A DNA stretch of 64,000 bases. It comes from UBA4416 sp040389965 (GTDB lineage: Bacteria > Bacteroidota > Bacteroidia > B-17B0 > Aurantibacillaceae). Both the position numbers and the translations under genes were made by a program. Every line of letters starts with the position of its first letter. Within the stretch, counting starts at the first letter, position 1. Location of the stretch: the NCBI GenBank assembly GCA_040389965.1, contig JAZJZF010000041.1, forward strand, positions 124,001 through 188,000. The letters run 5' to 3'. Shown here in pieces: positions 1-7,540 of the stretch. A model generated the notes under the pieces. It did no database searches, was not told the origin of the DNA, and saw nothing but the letters and a program-made list of their open reading frames with translations.

Positions 1-324
1 CGTCAAAAACAAAGGCATCTTACAACTGCACCGCATTATAATGCCAGCAGTAAGCTTAAAATAACTCTGGGATATATCCTTCAATACGGGTTTTATATAT
101 TGTTTTTTGTTTTATTATGCTTTAAAGCAACCTTTATTAGCGCTTTGGCAGGTTTATTATTGAAAATATGCCTGCAAATGATTATCTTTAGGAAAGTGGC
201 AAAAAAACTAAACGAGCCCGATATGTGGGCAACGGCATTTTTTTATGAATTTGTATTATTAATGATTTACCCGGTTTTTCACATCAGTAAAATATTTCAT
301 AAGCCTAATAAATGGAAGAGTTAG
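1..324 (+). CDS. Glycosyltransferase family 2, C-terminal end (5' truncated)
   Basis: The reading frame is open from the first base, so this is the last 107 codons of a gene that starts outside the window. The visible part begins with a basic stretch (RQKQRHLTTA) and carries two hydrophobic segments, then ends in KWKS. A basic RQKxRHLTTA-type segment followed by membrane helices is the usual tail of membrane-bound family 2 glycosyltransferases of Bacteroidota; the catalytic domain is not visible, so the family call rests on the tail and on the common gene order glycosyltransferase-sigma factor-rsmG. Its stop overlaps the sigma-factor start by 13 bases, suggesting translational coupling. An internal ATG at 100 is not the real start. 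Confidence 0.65.
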   Translation, partial: RQKQRHLTTAPHYNASSKLKITLGYILQYGFYILFFVLLCFKATFISALAGLLLKICLQMIIFRKVAKKLNEPDMWATAFFYEFVLLMIYPVFHISKIFHKPNKWKS

Positions 325-932
325 ACCCAAATGATAAATTAACTACCAAAGCTGTTTATGATTATAAGCTTATACAGCAAGCTTTGCATCATGGCGACCA
401 AAAAGCTTATGCGGAATTATTACACCGCTATCGCGAATCGGTCTATTTTACAATGTTGCGTATGTGCAATAATAAAGATGATGCCGAAGATCTTACCATT
501 GAAGCCTTTGGCAGGGCTTTTAAACGACTCGAACAATATACTCCAACCTATGCCTTTAGCACGTGGCTGTTTAAAATAGCCAGTAACAATGCCATTGATT
601 TTTTAAGGAATAAGAAAAAAAATACGGCATTTTCCCTCGATACTAAAATGGAAAATGATGAAGGTCAGGAGTTCTCAAAAAATATTAAATCGCAAACCTT
701 AGATCCTGAAGAAAATATCATTAAAAAGCAAAAGGTAGAAATGCTGAGGGATGTAGTGGAAAAACTAAAACCACGCTACAAAGAACTGGTAAAAATGCGC
801 TATTACGAAGAACTGAGCTATGAAGAAATAGCACTGAAACTGGATCTCCCGGTTGGTACGGTGAAAGCACAGCTGTTTAGAGCAAGGGAATTTTTGTACA
901 ATATTCTTAAAAACCAGGAAAATAAAATTTAA
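312..932 (+). CDS. ECF-type sigma-70 family RNA polymerase sigma factor
   Basis: 206 residues. Sigma region 2 (about residues 35-100) shows the acidic core-binding helix (NNKDDAEDLTIEAFGRAF) and the -10 recognition helix (FSTWLFKIASNNAIDFLR). Region 4 (about 145-200) has the helix-turn-helix YEEIALKLDLPVGTVKAQLF. There is no region 1 or 3, which is the ECF layout. A roughly 25-residue charged linker (about 100-125) joins the domains. No anti-sigma gene is adjacent: upstream is a glycosyltransferase (overlapping) and downstream rsmG follows after 3 bases. Seen: both domains. Inferred: it directs transcription of a small regulon, target unknown. Confidence 0.9.
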   Translation: MEELDPNDKLTTKAVYDYKLIQQALHHGDQKAYAELLHRYRESVYFTMLRMCNNKDDAEDLTIEAFGRAFKRLEQYTPTYAFSTWLFKIASNNAIDFLRNKKKNTAFSLDTKMENDEGQEFSKNIKSQTLDPEENIIKKQKVEMLRDVVEKLKPRYKELVKMRYYEELSYEEIALKLDLPVGTVKAQLFRAREFLYNILKNQENKI

Positions 933-935
933 TTC

Positions 936-1571
936 GTGAAACCTGATATTATCCTTAACTATTTTCCTGATCTGACAAAACACCAGCAGGAACAATTCGA
1001 AAAAATGTACGACCTCTATCTGCACTGGAATGCACAGATTAATGTTGTTTCCCGTAAAGATATTGACCTTTTATTTGAACGCCATGTATTGCATTCTTTG
1101 GGCATTGCTAAAGTCATTCAGTTTAAACCCGGGACTAAAATCCTGGATGTGGGCACCGGTGGCGGTTTTCCCGGAATTCCTCTGGCAGTTATGTTTCCGG
1201 AATGTACGTTTCATCTGGTAGATTCGATCGGTAAAAAAATTAAAGTGGTTCAGGAAGTAGCTGCAGGCCTTGGTCTTACCAATGTAACGGCAGAGCACGA
1301 GCGTGCAGAGAAAATAAACGACCGCTACCATTTTATTGTAAGTCGTGCCGTTACTGAATTTCCGGCATTTTATAACTGGATTTACCGCAAAATTTTAAAA
1401 GAAAATTTTAATGATCTTCCTAATGGAATCCTGTATTTAAAAGGGGGGGATCTTAAAGAAGAATTTGGACCTCATTACGATAAAGCCACGTTCTACGACC
1501 TAAAAGATTACTTTAAAGAAGAATTCTTTGAAACCAAAAAAGTGGTGCATTATAAACTGGGGTTTGTTTAA
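936..1571 (+). CDS. rsmG: 16S rRNA (guanine527-N7)-methyltransferase RsmG
   Basis: 211 residues, normal for RsmG. It methylates N7 of G527 in 16S rRNA using S-adenosylmethionine. The SAM-binding loop DVGTGGGFPGIPLA lies at about residues 70-83, preceded by the family motif NVVSRKD (about 36-42) and followed by the VSRAV motif near residue 133. The start is GTG at 936, three bases after the sigma-factor stop; no ATG in this frame would retain the N-terminal helix. The tight spacing puts it in one operon with the sigma factor and glycosyltransferase. Confidence 0.95.
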   Translation: MKPDIILNYFPDLTKHQQEQFEKMYDLYLHWNAQINVVSRKDIDLLFERHVLHSLGIAKVIQFKPGTKILDVGTGGGFPGIPLAVMFPECTFHLVDSIGKKIKVVQEVAAGLGLTNVTAEHERAEKINDRYHFIVSRAVTEFPAFYNWIYRKILKENFNDLPNGILYLKGGDLKEEFGPHYDKATFYDLKDYFKEEFFETKKVVHYKLGFV

Positions 1572-1595
1572 AGTCAATACCTACGTAAGCTTAAT

Positions 1596-1726
1596 AACAT
1601 CCTCCGGCCTACGGCCACCTCCTTCAAAGGAGGAATTTGTTAGTCTTTCCTGTTTAAATTTAATTTCCTATTTGAGAATTTCTAATTCCCTCTTTCCAAG
1701 AGGGTGCCCGAAGGGTGGGAGATGTT
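1596..1726. repeat. MITE-like palindromic intergenic element
   Basis: The left arm (1596-1639, starting AACATCCTCC) and the right arm (1684-1726, ending GATGTT) are imperfect inverted copies of each other over about 43 bases. Each arm also carries its own small hairpins (CTCCTTCAAAGGAG on the left, CCCTCTTTCCAAGAGGG on the right). It fills most of the gap between the convergent rsmG and aldolase genes. No coding capacity. It looks like a non-autonomous mobile repeat; no second copy is in the window. Confidence 0.65.
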
Positions 1727-1744
1727 GTTCTGGATTATCCCCAA

Positions 1745-1771
1745 CAAAAAAGGCCTCACGATTGTGAAGCC
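1745..1771 (-). terminator. Rho-independent terminator for the aldolase gene
   Basis: Read on the minus strand: an 8-base stem GGCTTCAC/GTGAGGCC (one mismatch) with loop AATC, followed by six T. It lies about 25 bases past the aldolase stop codon. Confidence 0.75.
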
Positions 1772-1795
1772 CTTCTCCGTTAAATTCAAAGCATC

Positions 1796-2443
1796 TTATT
1801 TCTTAGCATCTGCTAAAAACTGAGCCAAACCTTTATCCGTTAAAGGATGGTTTAACAAAGCAGCAATCGCTGATAATGGCGCGGTAATAACATCAGCACC
1901 CAGTTTAGCACATTGTATAATATGTAAGGGATGGCGCACAGAAGCCGCTAAAATTTGAGTATCATAATTGTAATTATCAAATATGATACGGATGTCAGAG
2001 ATCAACTCCATACCATCCTGGCTAATGTCATCTAAACGGCCCACAAATGGCGATACATAAGTAGCACCTGCTTTAGCTGCCAAAAGTGCTTGTCCTGCCG
2101 AAAAAACCAGTGTACAGTTGGTTTTAATGCCTTTTTCACTGAAGTATTTAATGGCTTTTAAGCCCTCTTTTATCATAGGTATTTTTACGACGATACGCTC
2201 ATGAAGTTCAGCCAAAGCCTCTCCTTCACGCACCATTCCTTCAAAGTCGGTAGCAATAACTTCCGCACTCACATCGCCTGTTGTAATTTTACAAATGTCA
2301 ACATAGTGTTTTAAGATGTTATCCTGTCCTTTAATGCCTTCTTTGGCCATTAACGAAGGGTTTGTGGTTACTCCATCCAATACTCCAAGATCCTGCGCTT
2401 CCTTAATTTGCCCTAAATTTGCGGTGTCAATAAAAAATTTCAT
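1796..2443 (-). CDS. fsa: Fructose-6-phosphate aldolase / small transaldolase family protein
   Basis: 215 residues, the length of the short FSA/TalC class. The family transfers or cleaves a dihydroxyacetone unit through a Schiff-base lysine. Visible: the N-terminal FIDTAN motif (D6), TTNPSL at about 26-31, and the catalytic lysine K87 in VVKIPM, then TLVFSAGQALLAAKAGA and the phosphate-binding SPFVGRLDD (about 131-139). Sequence alone does not separate aldolase from transaldolase activity; in Bacteroidota these usually serve as transaldolase in the pentose phosphate pathway. Monocistronic, with its own terminator. Confidence 0.9.
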   Translation of the reverse strand: MKFFIDTANLGQIKEAQDLGVLDGVTTNPSLMAKEGIKGQDNILKHYVDICKITTGDVSAEVIATDFEGMVREGEALAELHERIVVKIPMIKEGLKAIKYFSEKGIKTNCTLVFSAGQALLAAKAGATYVSPFVGRLDDISQDGMELISDIRIIFDNYNYDTQILAASVRHPLHIIQCAKLGADVITAPLSAIAALLNHPLTDKGLAQFLADAKK

Positions 2444-2612
2444 AGTTAAGTGTTAGTTTTTATCTGTGTAAAATTACCTGTTTTTTAAATATTTAGCGTC
2501 TGTAGAATAAATAATTCATAGCGAATTATATATTTTTGTGTAAATTTAAAATAAGCTAAAACATAATCTACATAATGTTTGTAGATTGTTTAAAGTTTAT
2601 TGACCGATATCC

Positions 2613-3308
2613 ATGAAGAAAAAAAAGATAGTTGTTTTTAGTGGCGCAGGAATGAGTGCAGAAAGCGGGATTAAGACATTCAGGGATGCCGGTGGCTTAT
2701 GGGAAGAATATAAAATAGAAGAAGTTGCAACGTATAGCGCCTGGACCAAAAATCAAAAACTGGTATTGGATTTTTATAATCAAAGGCGTAAGCAAATTAT
2801 GGAGTCGAGCCCTAATGAGGCTCATAAGCTTGTAGCCGAATTGCAAAAGAAATTTGATGTACAGGTTATTACTCAAAATATCGACGATTTGCATGAGCGT
2901 GCCGGTAGTAAAAAAGTACTACACCTGCATGGCGAGATCATGAAAAGCCGCAGCAGTGTTTCAAGCGATTTAATATATGACCTCGACGACTGGGAAATCA
3001 GAGAGGGCGATCTTTGTGAAGAAGGCTCCCAACTTCGTCCGCATATCGTGTGGTTTGGAGAAGCTGTTCCTGAAATGGATAAGGCCACAGCCTTAGCCGA
3101 AGAAGCTGATATTTTTATTACCATAGGCACTTCTTTAAATGTATACCCTGCTGCTAACCTCATACATGTAGTAGATAGTACAGTACCAAAGTTCTTAATT
3201 GATCCGGGCGATTTTAACCTGGATTACATTAAAAATCTTACTGTCATAAAAGCCAAAGCCGTTGAAGGAATGGAAATTCTTATAAAAAAACTGAACGAAT
3301 ACATTTAA
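2613..3308 (+). CDS. cobB: Sir2-family NAD-dependent protein deacylase (CobB-like)
   Basis: 231 residues. Removes acyl groups from lysines with NAD+. Visible: NAD-binding GAGMSAESGI (11-20) and FRDAGGLW, the QNID motif (88-91), and catalytic His106 in LHLHG. Tyr55 and Arg58 (FYNQRR) match the Y-x-x-R acyl-pocket pair of class III sirtuins, which prefer succinyl or malonyl lysine. The usual four zinc cysteines after the catalytic His are missing, as in many compact bacterial sirtuins. ATG chosen at 2613; a weak promoter-like TATTTTTG lies at 2531-2538. Monocistronic. Confidence 0.92.
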   Translation: MKKKKIVVFSGAGMSAESGIKTFRDAGGLWEEYKIEEVATYSAWTKNQKLVLDFYNQRRKQIMESSPNEAHKLVAELQKKFDVQVITQNIDDLHERAGSKKVLHLHGEIMKSRSSVSSDLIYDLDDWEIREGDLCEEGSQLRPHIVWFGEAVPEMDKATALAEEADIFITIGTSLNVYPAANLIHVVDSTVPKFLIDPGDFNLDYIKNLTVIKAKAVEGMEILIKKLNEYI

Positions 3309-3366
3309 TGTTTTCTTGTAGTATCCCATTCGTGGCTATCCAAATTATTTAATTAGTATTGTTATC

Positions 3367-4617
3367 ATGAGTACACCATCAACCGTTAAATGCCCTAATT
3401 GTAAACACGAGTTTCAGCTAGGAGACGCTATATCTGCCGAAATAGAAGGCAAAATAAAAGCAAGGTATGTTGAGCGCTTCAATAAAGATCAGAAAGATCT
3501 TGCAGATAAAGAACGCCTTGTAGAACAGCAGCTGGAACACATAAAAAAACAACAGGAAGATCAGGAGCGCATCGTTGCAGATAAAGTAAGATTACAGAAA
3601 TCGGTATTGGAGCAGGAAGCTACTAAAAAAGCAGCTTCTGAAATGCAGATGCAAATGGAATTGCTGAATAAAGAGCTTGCCGAAAAAGCACAAAAATTAA
3701 AAGAAAGCCAGGGTAAAGAATTAGAGTTTTTATTAAAAGAAAAAGAAATAAAAAATAAAGAAGCGGAACTCGAAATCACTATTCAGAAAAAACTTCAGCA
3801 AGAACGTGAACAGTTTACCGAGCAAATAAAAAAACAGGAGCAGGAACGTAATTCTTTAAAAGAAAAAGAACATCAGATGCAAATGCTGGAATTAAAAAAG
3901 CAGCTCGATGATCAGAAAAAATTAACCGAAGAAATGGTACGTAAGCAGGGGCAAGGCTCTATGCAATTGCAGGGCGAAGTACATGAACTGGCACTGGAAG
4001 ATTTGCTAAGAAGCGCTTTTCCGTTTGATACGATTGAAGAAGTAGGGAAGGGTGTGAAAGGAGCGGATGCTATTCATACAGTAAAAAATTCGTTGGGACA
4101 AAGTTGTGGTAAAATTATTTACGAAAGTAAAAATACAAAAGCATTTGGCGGCGACTGGATCGATAAATTGAAACACGATATGCGTAACACGCAGGCAGAT
4201 ATTGCTGTCATTGTAACGGAAACTATGCCTAAGGATATGGATCGGTTTGGGATGCGCGAAGGGGTGTGGATCTGCAATTTTTCGGAAATTAAATCGCTGT
4301 CGTTTGTATTACGGGATAGCCTTATTAAGATATACGCGGCTCAGGCAAGTCAGGAAAATAAAGGCGATAAAATGAGTATGCTTTATGCTTACTTAACGGG
4401 TGTTGAGTTTAAGCAGCAAATAGAAGCCATTGTGGAAGGCTTTACCGAATTACAGGAAGGCATTCAAAAAGAAAAGAATGCCATGACAAAGATTTGGAAA
4501 GAAAGAGAAAAGCAACTGGAAAAGGTATTATTGAATACGACTAATTTCTATGGCTCTGTAAAAGGCATTGCGGGAAATTCTATTGCCGATATTAAAAAGC
4601 TGGAGTTGGGAGAGTAA
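3367..4617 (+). CDS. DUF2130 coiled-coil protein with nuclease-like C-terminal domain
   Basis: 416 residues. N-terminus has a small metal-ribbon half (VKCPNCKHEF, C9 and C12). Residues about 25-195 are a charged, Gln/Lys/Glu-rich coiled coil. Residues about 200-400 are the DUF2130 domain: LALEDLLRSAFPFDTIEEV, then GADAIH and IIYESKNTKAFGGDW near residue 252. The D...ExK arrangement fits the PD-(D/E)xK nuclease fold that has been proposed for the family; activity has not been shown as far as I know. No signal peptide, so cytoplasmic. It follows the sirtuin by 58 bases but no functional link is evident. Confidence 0.85.
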   Translation: MSTPSTVKCPNCKHEFQLGDAISAEIEGKIKARYVERFNKDQKDLADKERLVEQQLEHIKKQQEDQERIVADKVRLQKSVLEQEATKKAASEMQMQMELLNKELAEKAQKLKESQGKELEFLLKEKEIKNKEAELEITIQKKLQQEREQFTEQIKKQEQERNSLKEKEHQMQMLELKKQLDDQKKLTEEMVRKQGQGSMQLQGEVHELALEDLLRSAFPFDTIEEVGKGVKGADAIHTVKNSLGQSCGKIIYESKNTKAFGGDWIDKLKHDMRNTQADIAVIVTETMPKDMDRFGMREGVWICNFSEIKSLSFVLRDSLIKIYAAQASQENKGDKMSMLYAYLTGVEFKQQIEAIVEGFTELQEGIQKEKNAMTKIWKEREKQLEKVLLNTTNFYGSVKGIAGNSIADIKKLELGE

Positions 4618-4631
4618 GTTTGTATTAAACG

Positions 4632-4862
4632 TTATTTACTGTCCTCTTTTTTTATCCCCTTTAATAAGGCATACACCGCCATGGCGTGACCATGACCAAG
4701 GTCAAACTCCTCTTTAAGCCAATCGGTAATTTGTGTGGCTTTTACTCCGGGTGCAATATGCCCGTTTTGCGTAAAACCTTTTTCTTCAGCCAGTCTTTTA
4801 AAGTCCTCAGCTGTTTTACCCGTTTTAATACGGATATTGGTTAAATAAGCTTCAAATGACAT
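4632..4862 (-). CDS. DUF4287 domain-containing small protein
   Basis: 76 residues covering the whole DUF4287 domain: FEAYLTNIRIKTGKTAEDF, then VKATQITDWLKEEFDLGHGHAMAVYALL. The family is small, helical, of unknown function, sometimes fused to DUF5655. No signal or membrane segment. Convergent with the DUF2130 gene (14 bases apart) and 80 bases downstream of the rhomboid gene on the same strand. Confidence 0.85.
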   Translation of the reverse strand: MSFEAYLTNIRIKTGKTAEDFKRLAEEKGFTQNGHIAPGVKATQITDWLKEEFDLGHGHAMAVYALLKGIKKEDSK

Positions 4863-4942
4863 TGTATGCTTTTAAAAACGTATACTGAATGTACAACAAT
4901 TTTGGGATATTGTCAATAGCACATGAAAAACGTTTTATAAAA

Positions 4943-5776
4943 TTACCTCGACAACTCGTCGAGCCTTTGCCTTTCTTTTTTAGAAAGGCTATCAATGCCT
5001 CTTTGGCCAATCTTATCAAGCAGTTGGTCGAGTTCTTTCTGTTTATTTACTTTTTCTTCGTTGTATTGGTCATCAATATCAAAATAGGTACTGTGCGACT
5101 TAAAATAAAAATTATCAATAAACAATACCTGTGGTTTAAGAATGATAAGAAAAATAAAAATAAGCACCGGTGTTACAATGAGAAGGATACTCAGGTAGTT
5201 GTGTGCAAAAGCCCTTGGTTCGAGCATTACTGCTATAATTAAACCAATGAGCGCCCCACCTAAATGCGCTTCGTGGCCTATATTATCTCTTTTCGAACGA
5301 ATTCCATAAATAGAATAAATAACATACACCAGGCCGTAAAGCCAGCTGGGTATAGAAATAAGTCCAAACAAACTAATACCAAGATCAGGAAAGAGCGCAA
5401 TACAAGCAAAAATAATTCCTGATACGGCCCCGGATGCTCCAACAGCGCTATAATCGGCATGTTGTCTGTGAATGAACAAGGCCAGTAAATTGCCTCCGAG
5501 CAAGCTCGAAAAATAAATAATTAAAAAGTTAATTCCTCCCAGGTAGCTTTCAAGCAGAGCACTAAAAGCAAATAAGCTGAACATATTAAGGATCAAATGA
5601 AGCCAGCTTACATGTAAAAAGCCTGATGTAAAAAGACGTTTGTATTCTTTGGAAACAAAAATACGGTCAACTTCAAATTTGTAATTATCAAAAAAAGTAT
5701 GATCCTTAAGTCCTTTATAAGAGAAGGCGAAGTTTGCAATAATTAATACCAGTCCTATAATGCCGGTCTCTGTCAT
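4943..5776 (-). CDS. Rhomboid family intramembrane serine protease
   Basis: 277 residues, six or so hydrophobic helices over residues 1-220. Catalytic dyad visible: Ser115 in GASGAVSG and His171 in GHEAHLGG. The oxyanion-side motif HVSWLHLILNMF (H55, H60, N64) is intact. Rhomboids cut membrane-anchored substrates within the bilayer. The C-terminus (about 225-277, ending in a basic amphipathic helix with KKERQRLDEL) is the cytoplasmic tail common in Bacteroidota rhomboids (DUF6576-like). A well-formed promoter lies just upstream. Substrate unknown. Confidence 0.93.
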   Translation of the reverse strand: MTETGIIGLVLIIANFAFSYKGLKDHTFFDNYKFEVDRIFVSKEYKRLFTSGFLHVSWLHLILNMFSLFAFSALLESYLGGINFLIIYFSSLLGGNLLALFIHRQHADYSAVGASGAVSGIIFACIALFPDLGISLFGLISIPSWLYGLVYVIYSIYGIRSKRDNIGHEAHLGGALIGLIIAVMLEPRAFAHNYLSILLIVTPVLIFIFLIILKPQVLFIDNFYFKSHSTYFDIDDQYNEEKVNKQKELDQLLDKIGQRGIDSLSKKERQRLDELSR

Positions 5777-5798
5777 AATACGTCACGTAGCGTTTAAA

Positions 5799-5829
5799 CA
5801 AATCTAATTATTTTACAAATAGTTTGCAA
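5799..5829 (-). promoter_or_regulatory. Bacteroidota-type promoter of the rhomboid gene
   Basis: On the minus strand: TTG (5829-5827), 20-base spacer, TAGATTTG (5806-5799), matching TAnnTTTG. Predicted transcription start near 5795 gives a 19-base leader before the ATG at 5776. Confidence 0.65.
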
Positions 5830-5906
5830 AAGGTGGCCGGATATTTATGTTCGAAGTGATGGTCTGATGTAAACCGGATCTGAGAAGTATTCATGGTACC
5901 TATCGT

Positions 5907-6614
5907 TTAATCCCACCAGAAATACAATTTTTTGCTTTTTTTTAGTTCGTCGGCCAATGCTTCTACTGTACCCGTTCCCTGGTCAACAATGTCAGGGCAT
6001 ACAGCATATGCTTCTTTTGCAAAAACCATCCAGTCGGCAGGTTCTTTATTGATTTTAAATTCGCACCAGTCGCCGCTTGTGCCCGTTAAACTTAACGAAT
6101 ACTTACTGTCAAATTGCTTAACAATTTTAATAAGACTGTCTGTATCTATATTGTAGTTGATCCCATCGGTTTTTATCTGTTTAATAACTTCATACTGATC
6201 GGTAGTTTTTAAAATGGCCATGACATCTTTATTGCCTCCAATTCCAAAGTTTTGTTCCACTTTAAACAGGAAATAACCTTTCGCTTTAAAATTGGCCTGT
6301 AATTCATTCATAAGTGTTTCAGTACGCGCAGGAGCTTCTTTAAATACCAACCCATTAAGTCTTATCGGATCAAGCTCTGTTTCTGTATGATCTGCATTAA
6401 ATTGTTTTGAAAGCGAATAATGAAAAGGTTCTAAGCTTGCAGTAGTATGTTGTTTTAGTTCCATAATTATGGTACTATCAATTTTTAAGGAGTCTGCCAG
6501 TTTTTTGTCGTAACCGGATAAACCGGCTTCACTTTGAAGCTTTGTTTCATGATTGCAACTTAAAGCACCCAAAAAGACAGAAGTTATAAGAAATAGTTTT
6601 AGTGTTTGTTTCAT
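5907..6614 (-). CDS. DUF4253 domain-containing lipoprotein
   Basis: 235 residues. Lipoprotein signal peptide with lipobox ending LGALSC (C20). Residues about 130-235 match the DUF4253 domain: a conserved WMVFAKEAYAVCPDIVDQGTGT segment and terminal YFWWD. The domain is of unknown function and is often found in immunity-like or stress proteins; here the lipid anchor places it in the envelope. Monocistronic; flanked by a non-coding stretch of about 370 bases on its 5' side. Confidence 0.8.
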   Translation of the reverse strand: MKQTLKLFLITSVFLGALSCNHETKLQSEAGLSGYDKKLADSLKIDSTIIMELKQHTTASLEPFHYSLSKQFNADHTETELDPIRLNGLVFKEAPARTETLMNELQANFKAKGYFLFKVEQNFGIGGNKDVMAILKTTDQYEVIKQIKTDGINYNIDTDSLIKIVKQFDSKYSLSLTGTSGDWCEFKINKEPADWMVFAKEAYAVCPDIVDQGTGTVEALADELKKSKKLYFWWD

Positions 6615-6985
6615 AATAAAATTGCATTTGTAGTTTGATGATTAAAGATACTATGTTTACCTATATGCTGTATTTGCGGCAAAAAATAAAAAGTATGCAT
6701 AGTATTGGTTTTGCAAAGTGATTTCTGAAATAAGAATGTTTCCTAAAAGGATACAGATGACTGCTAATGATGCTATTTGTTAAATAGGATAGTTTTCTAA
6801 ATATGAACCAACGATAAGGCTTAATAATTATTAGATTATAATACTTAAGTCTTAGTTAGTCATATCTGAAGATAACGGCAGATTTAACTGGCATTATTGG
6901 AGCTAATTTTGATTAGCAGTTATTGGTTAAAGTTAAAATAAAGAATCAGGCACTATTTACTCAGTTAAATTAATAAATAAAATAC
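6615..6985. other. Intergenic stretch without a gene
   Basis: About 370 AT-rich bases between the divergent DUF4253 and LytTR genes. No ORF of note, no tRNA-like fold seen. The only promoter-like string toward LytTR is TAATTTTG at 6904-6911, about 75 bases before its start, without a well-spaced TTG. Confidence 0.4.
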
Positions 6986-7399
6986 ATGAAGGAAACAATT
7001 CGGGAAGTTGCGCAGGAAGCAGTAATGCAGGAACGATTAGGATTTAATTTATTGAATACAAAAAGTATGGCATTGCTTAAACTGGAAGATAAAAAGTATG
7101 TGCAGATTGATTTTAAACGCCTCTTATACATAGAAGCTTTTGATAAATTATCGTTGCTGAATTTTGAAGACGGAACGTGTATTACCTGTCGTAGCCCTTT
7201 ATATAAAGTACAGAACATGTTGCCAAGCGGTTTTGAAAGAGTTCACAGAGCTTATATTGTAAATATAAATCATATTAATTATGTAGATGTAAATAGCAAA
7301 AGCGTGTGCCTTAAAAATGATTTCAGCCTCAGCTTTGGTTTATCCTACAAAGAAAGCATTCAGAAATATTTTGTGAATCTTCATGAAAATCTTATTTGA
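6986..7399 (+). CDS. Stand-alone LytTR-type DNA-binding regulator
   Basis: 137 residues. The LytTR domain covers about residues 35-130: FKRLLYIEAFDKLSLLNFEDG, the SPLYKVQNMLPSGFERVHRAYIVNIN signature and a final SYKESIQKYF helix. The domain binds DNA through loops between beta strands. No receiver domain precedes it; only about 30 unrelated residues do, so it is not a classical phospho-relay response regulator. No kinase is adjacent. Function inferred as a transcription regulator with unknown input. Confidence 0.88.
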   Translation: MKETIREVAQEAVMQERLGFNLLNTKSMALLKLEDKKYVQIDFKRLLYIEAFDKLSLLNFEDGTCITCRSPLYKVQNMLPSGFERVHRAYIVNINHINYVDVNSKSVCLKNDFSLSFGLSYKESIQKYFVNLHENLI

Positions 7400-7540
7400 T
7401 TATTGACCTAATTGCTAAGAATATGAATATTTTGCAAAAACAGGCAAGGTGATTCATTTATTTGAAACAGGTGTGTTAACACAACAAAATACCACAAAAC
7501 TGGTTCATAAAATTGAAATGATTTGCTAAATAAATTTGTA

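Noticed and set aside
1528..1767. Plus-strand ORF of 79 codons across the rsmG end and the intergenic element
   Set aside because: It runs through the palindromic repeat and terminator, has no domain and overlaps rsmG out of frame.
2531..2538. TATTTTTG as promoter of the sirtuin gene
   Set aside because: No spaced TTG upstream and a leader of about 70 bases; too weak to list as a feature.
4889..5242. Plus-strand ORF of 117 codons
   Set aside because: Antisense to the rhomboid gene; its composition follows from the membrane-protein codons of that gene.
7472..7483. Perfect palindrome TGTGTTAACACA downstream of the LytTR gene
   Set aside because: Single 12-bp site in the gap between convergent genes, no partner copy; too short to call an operator.
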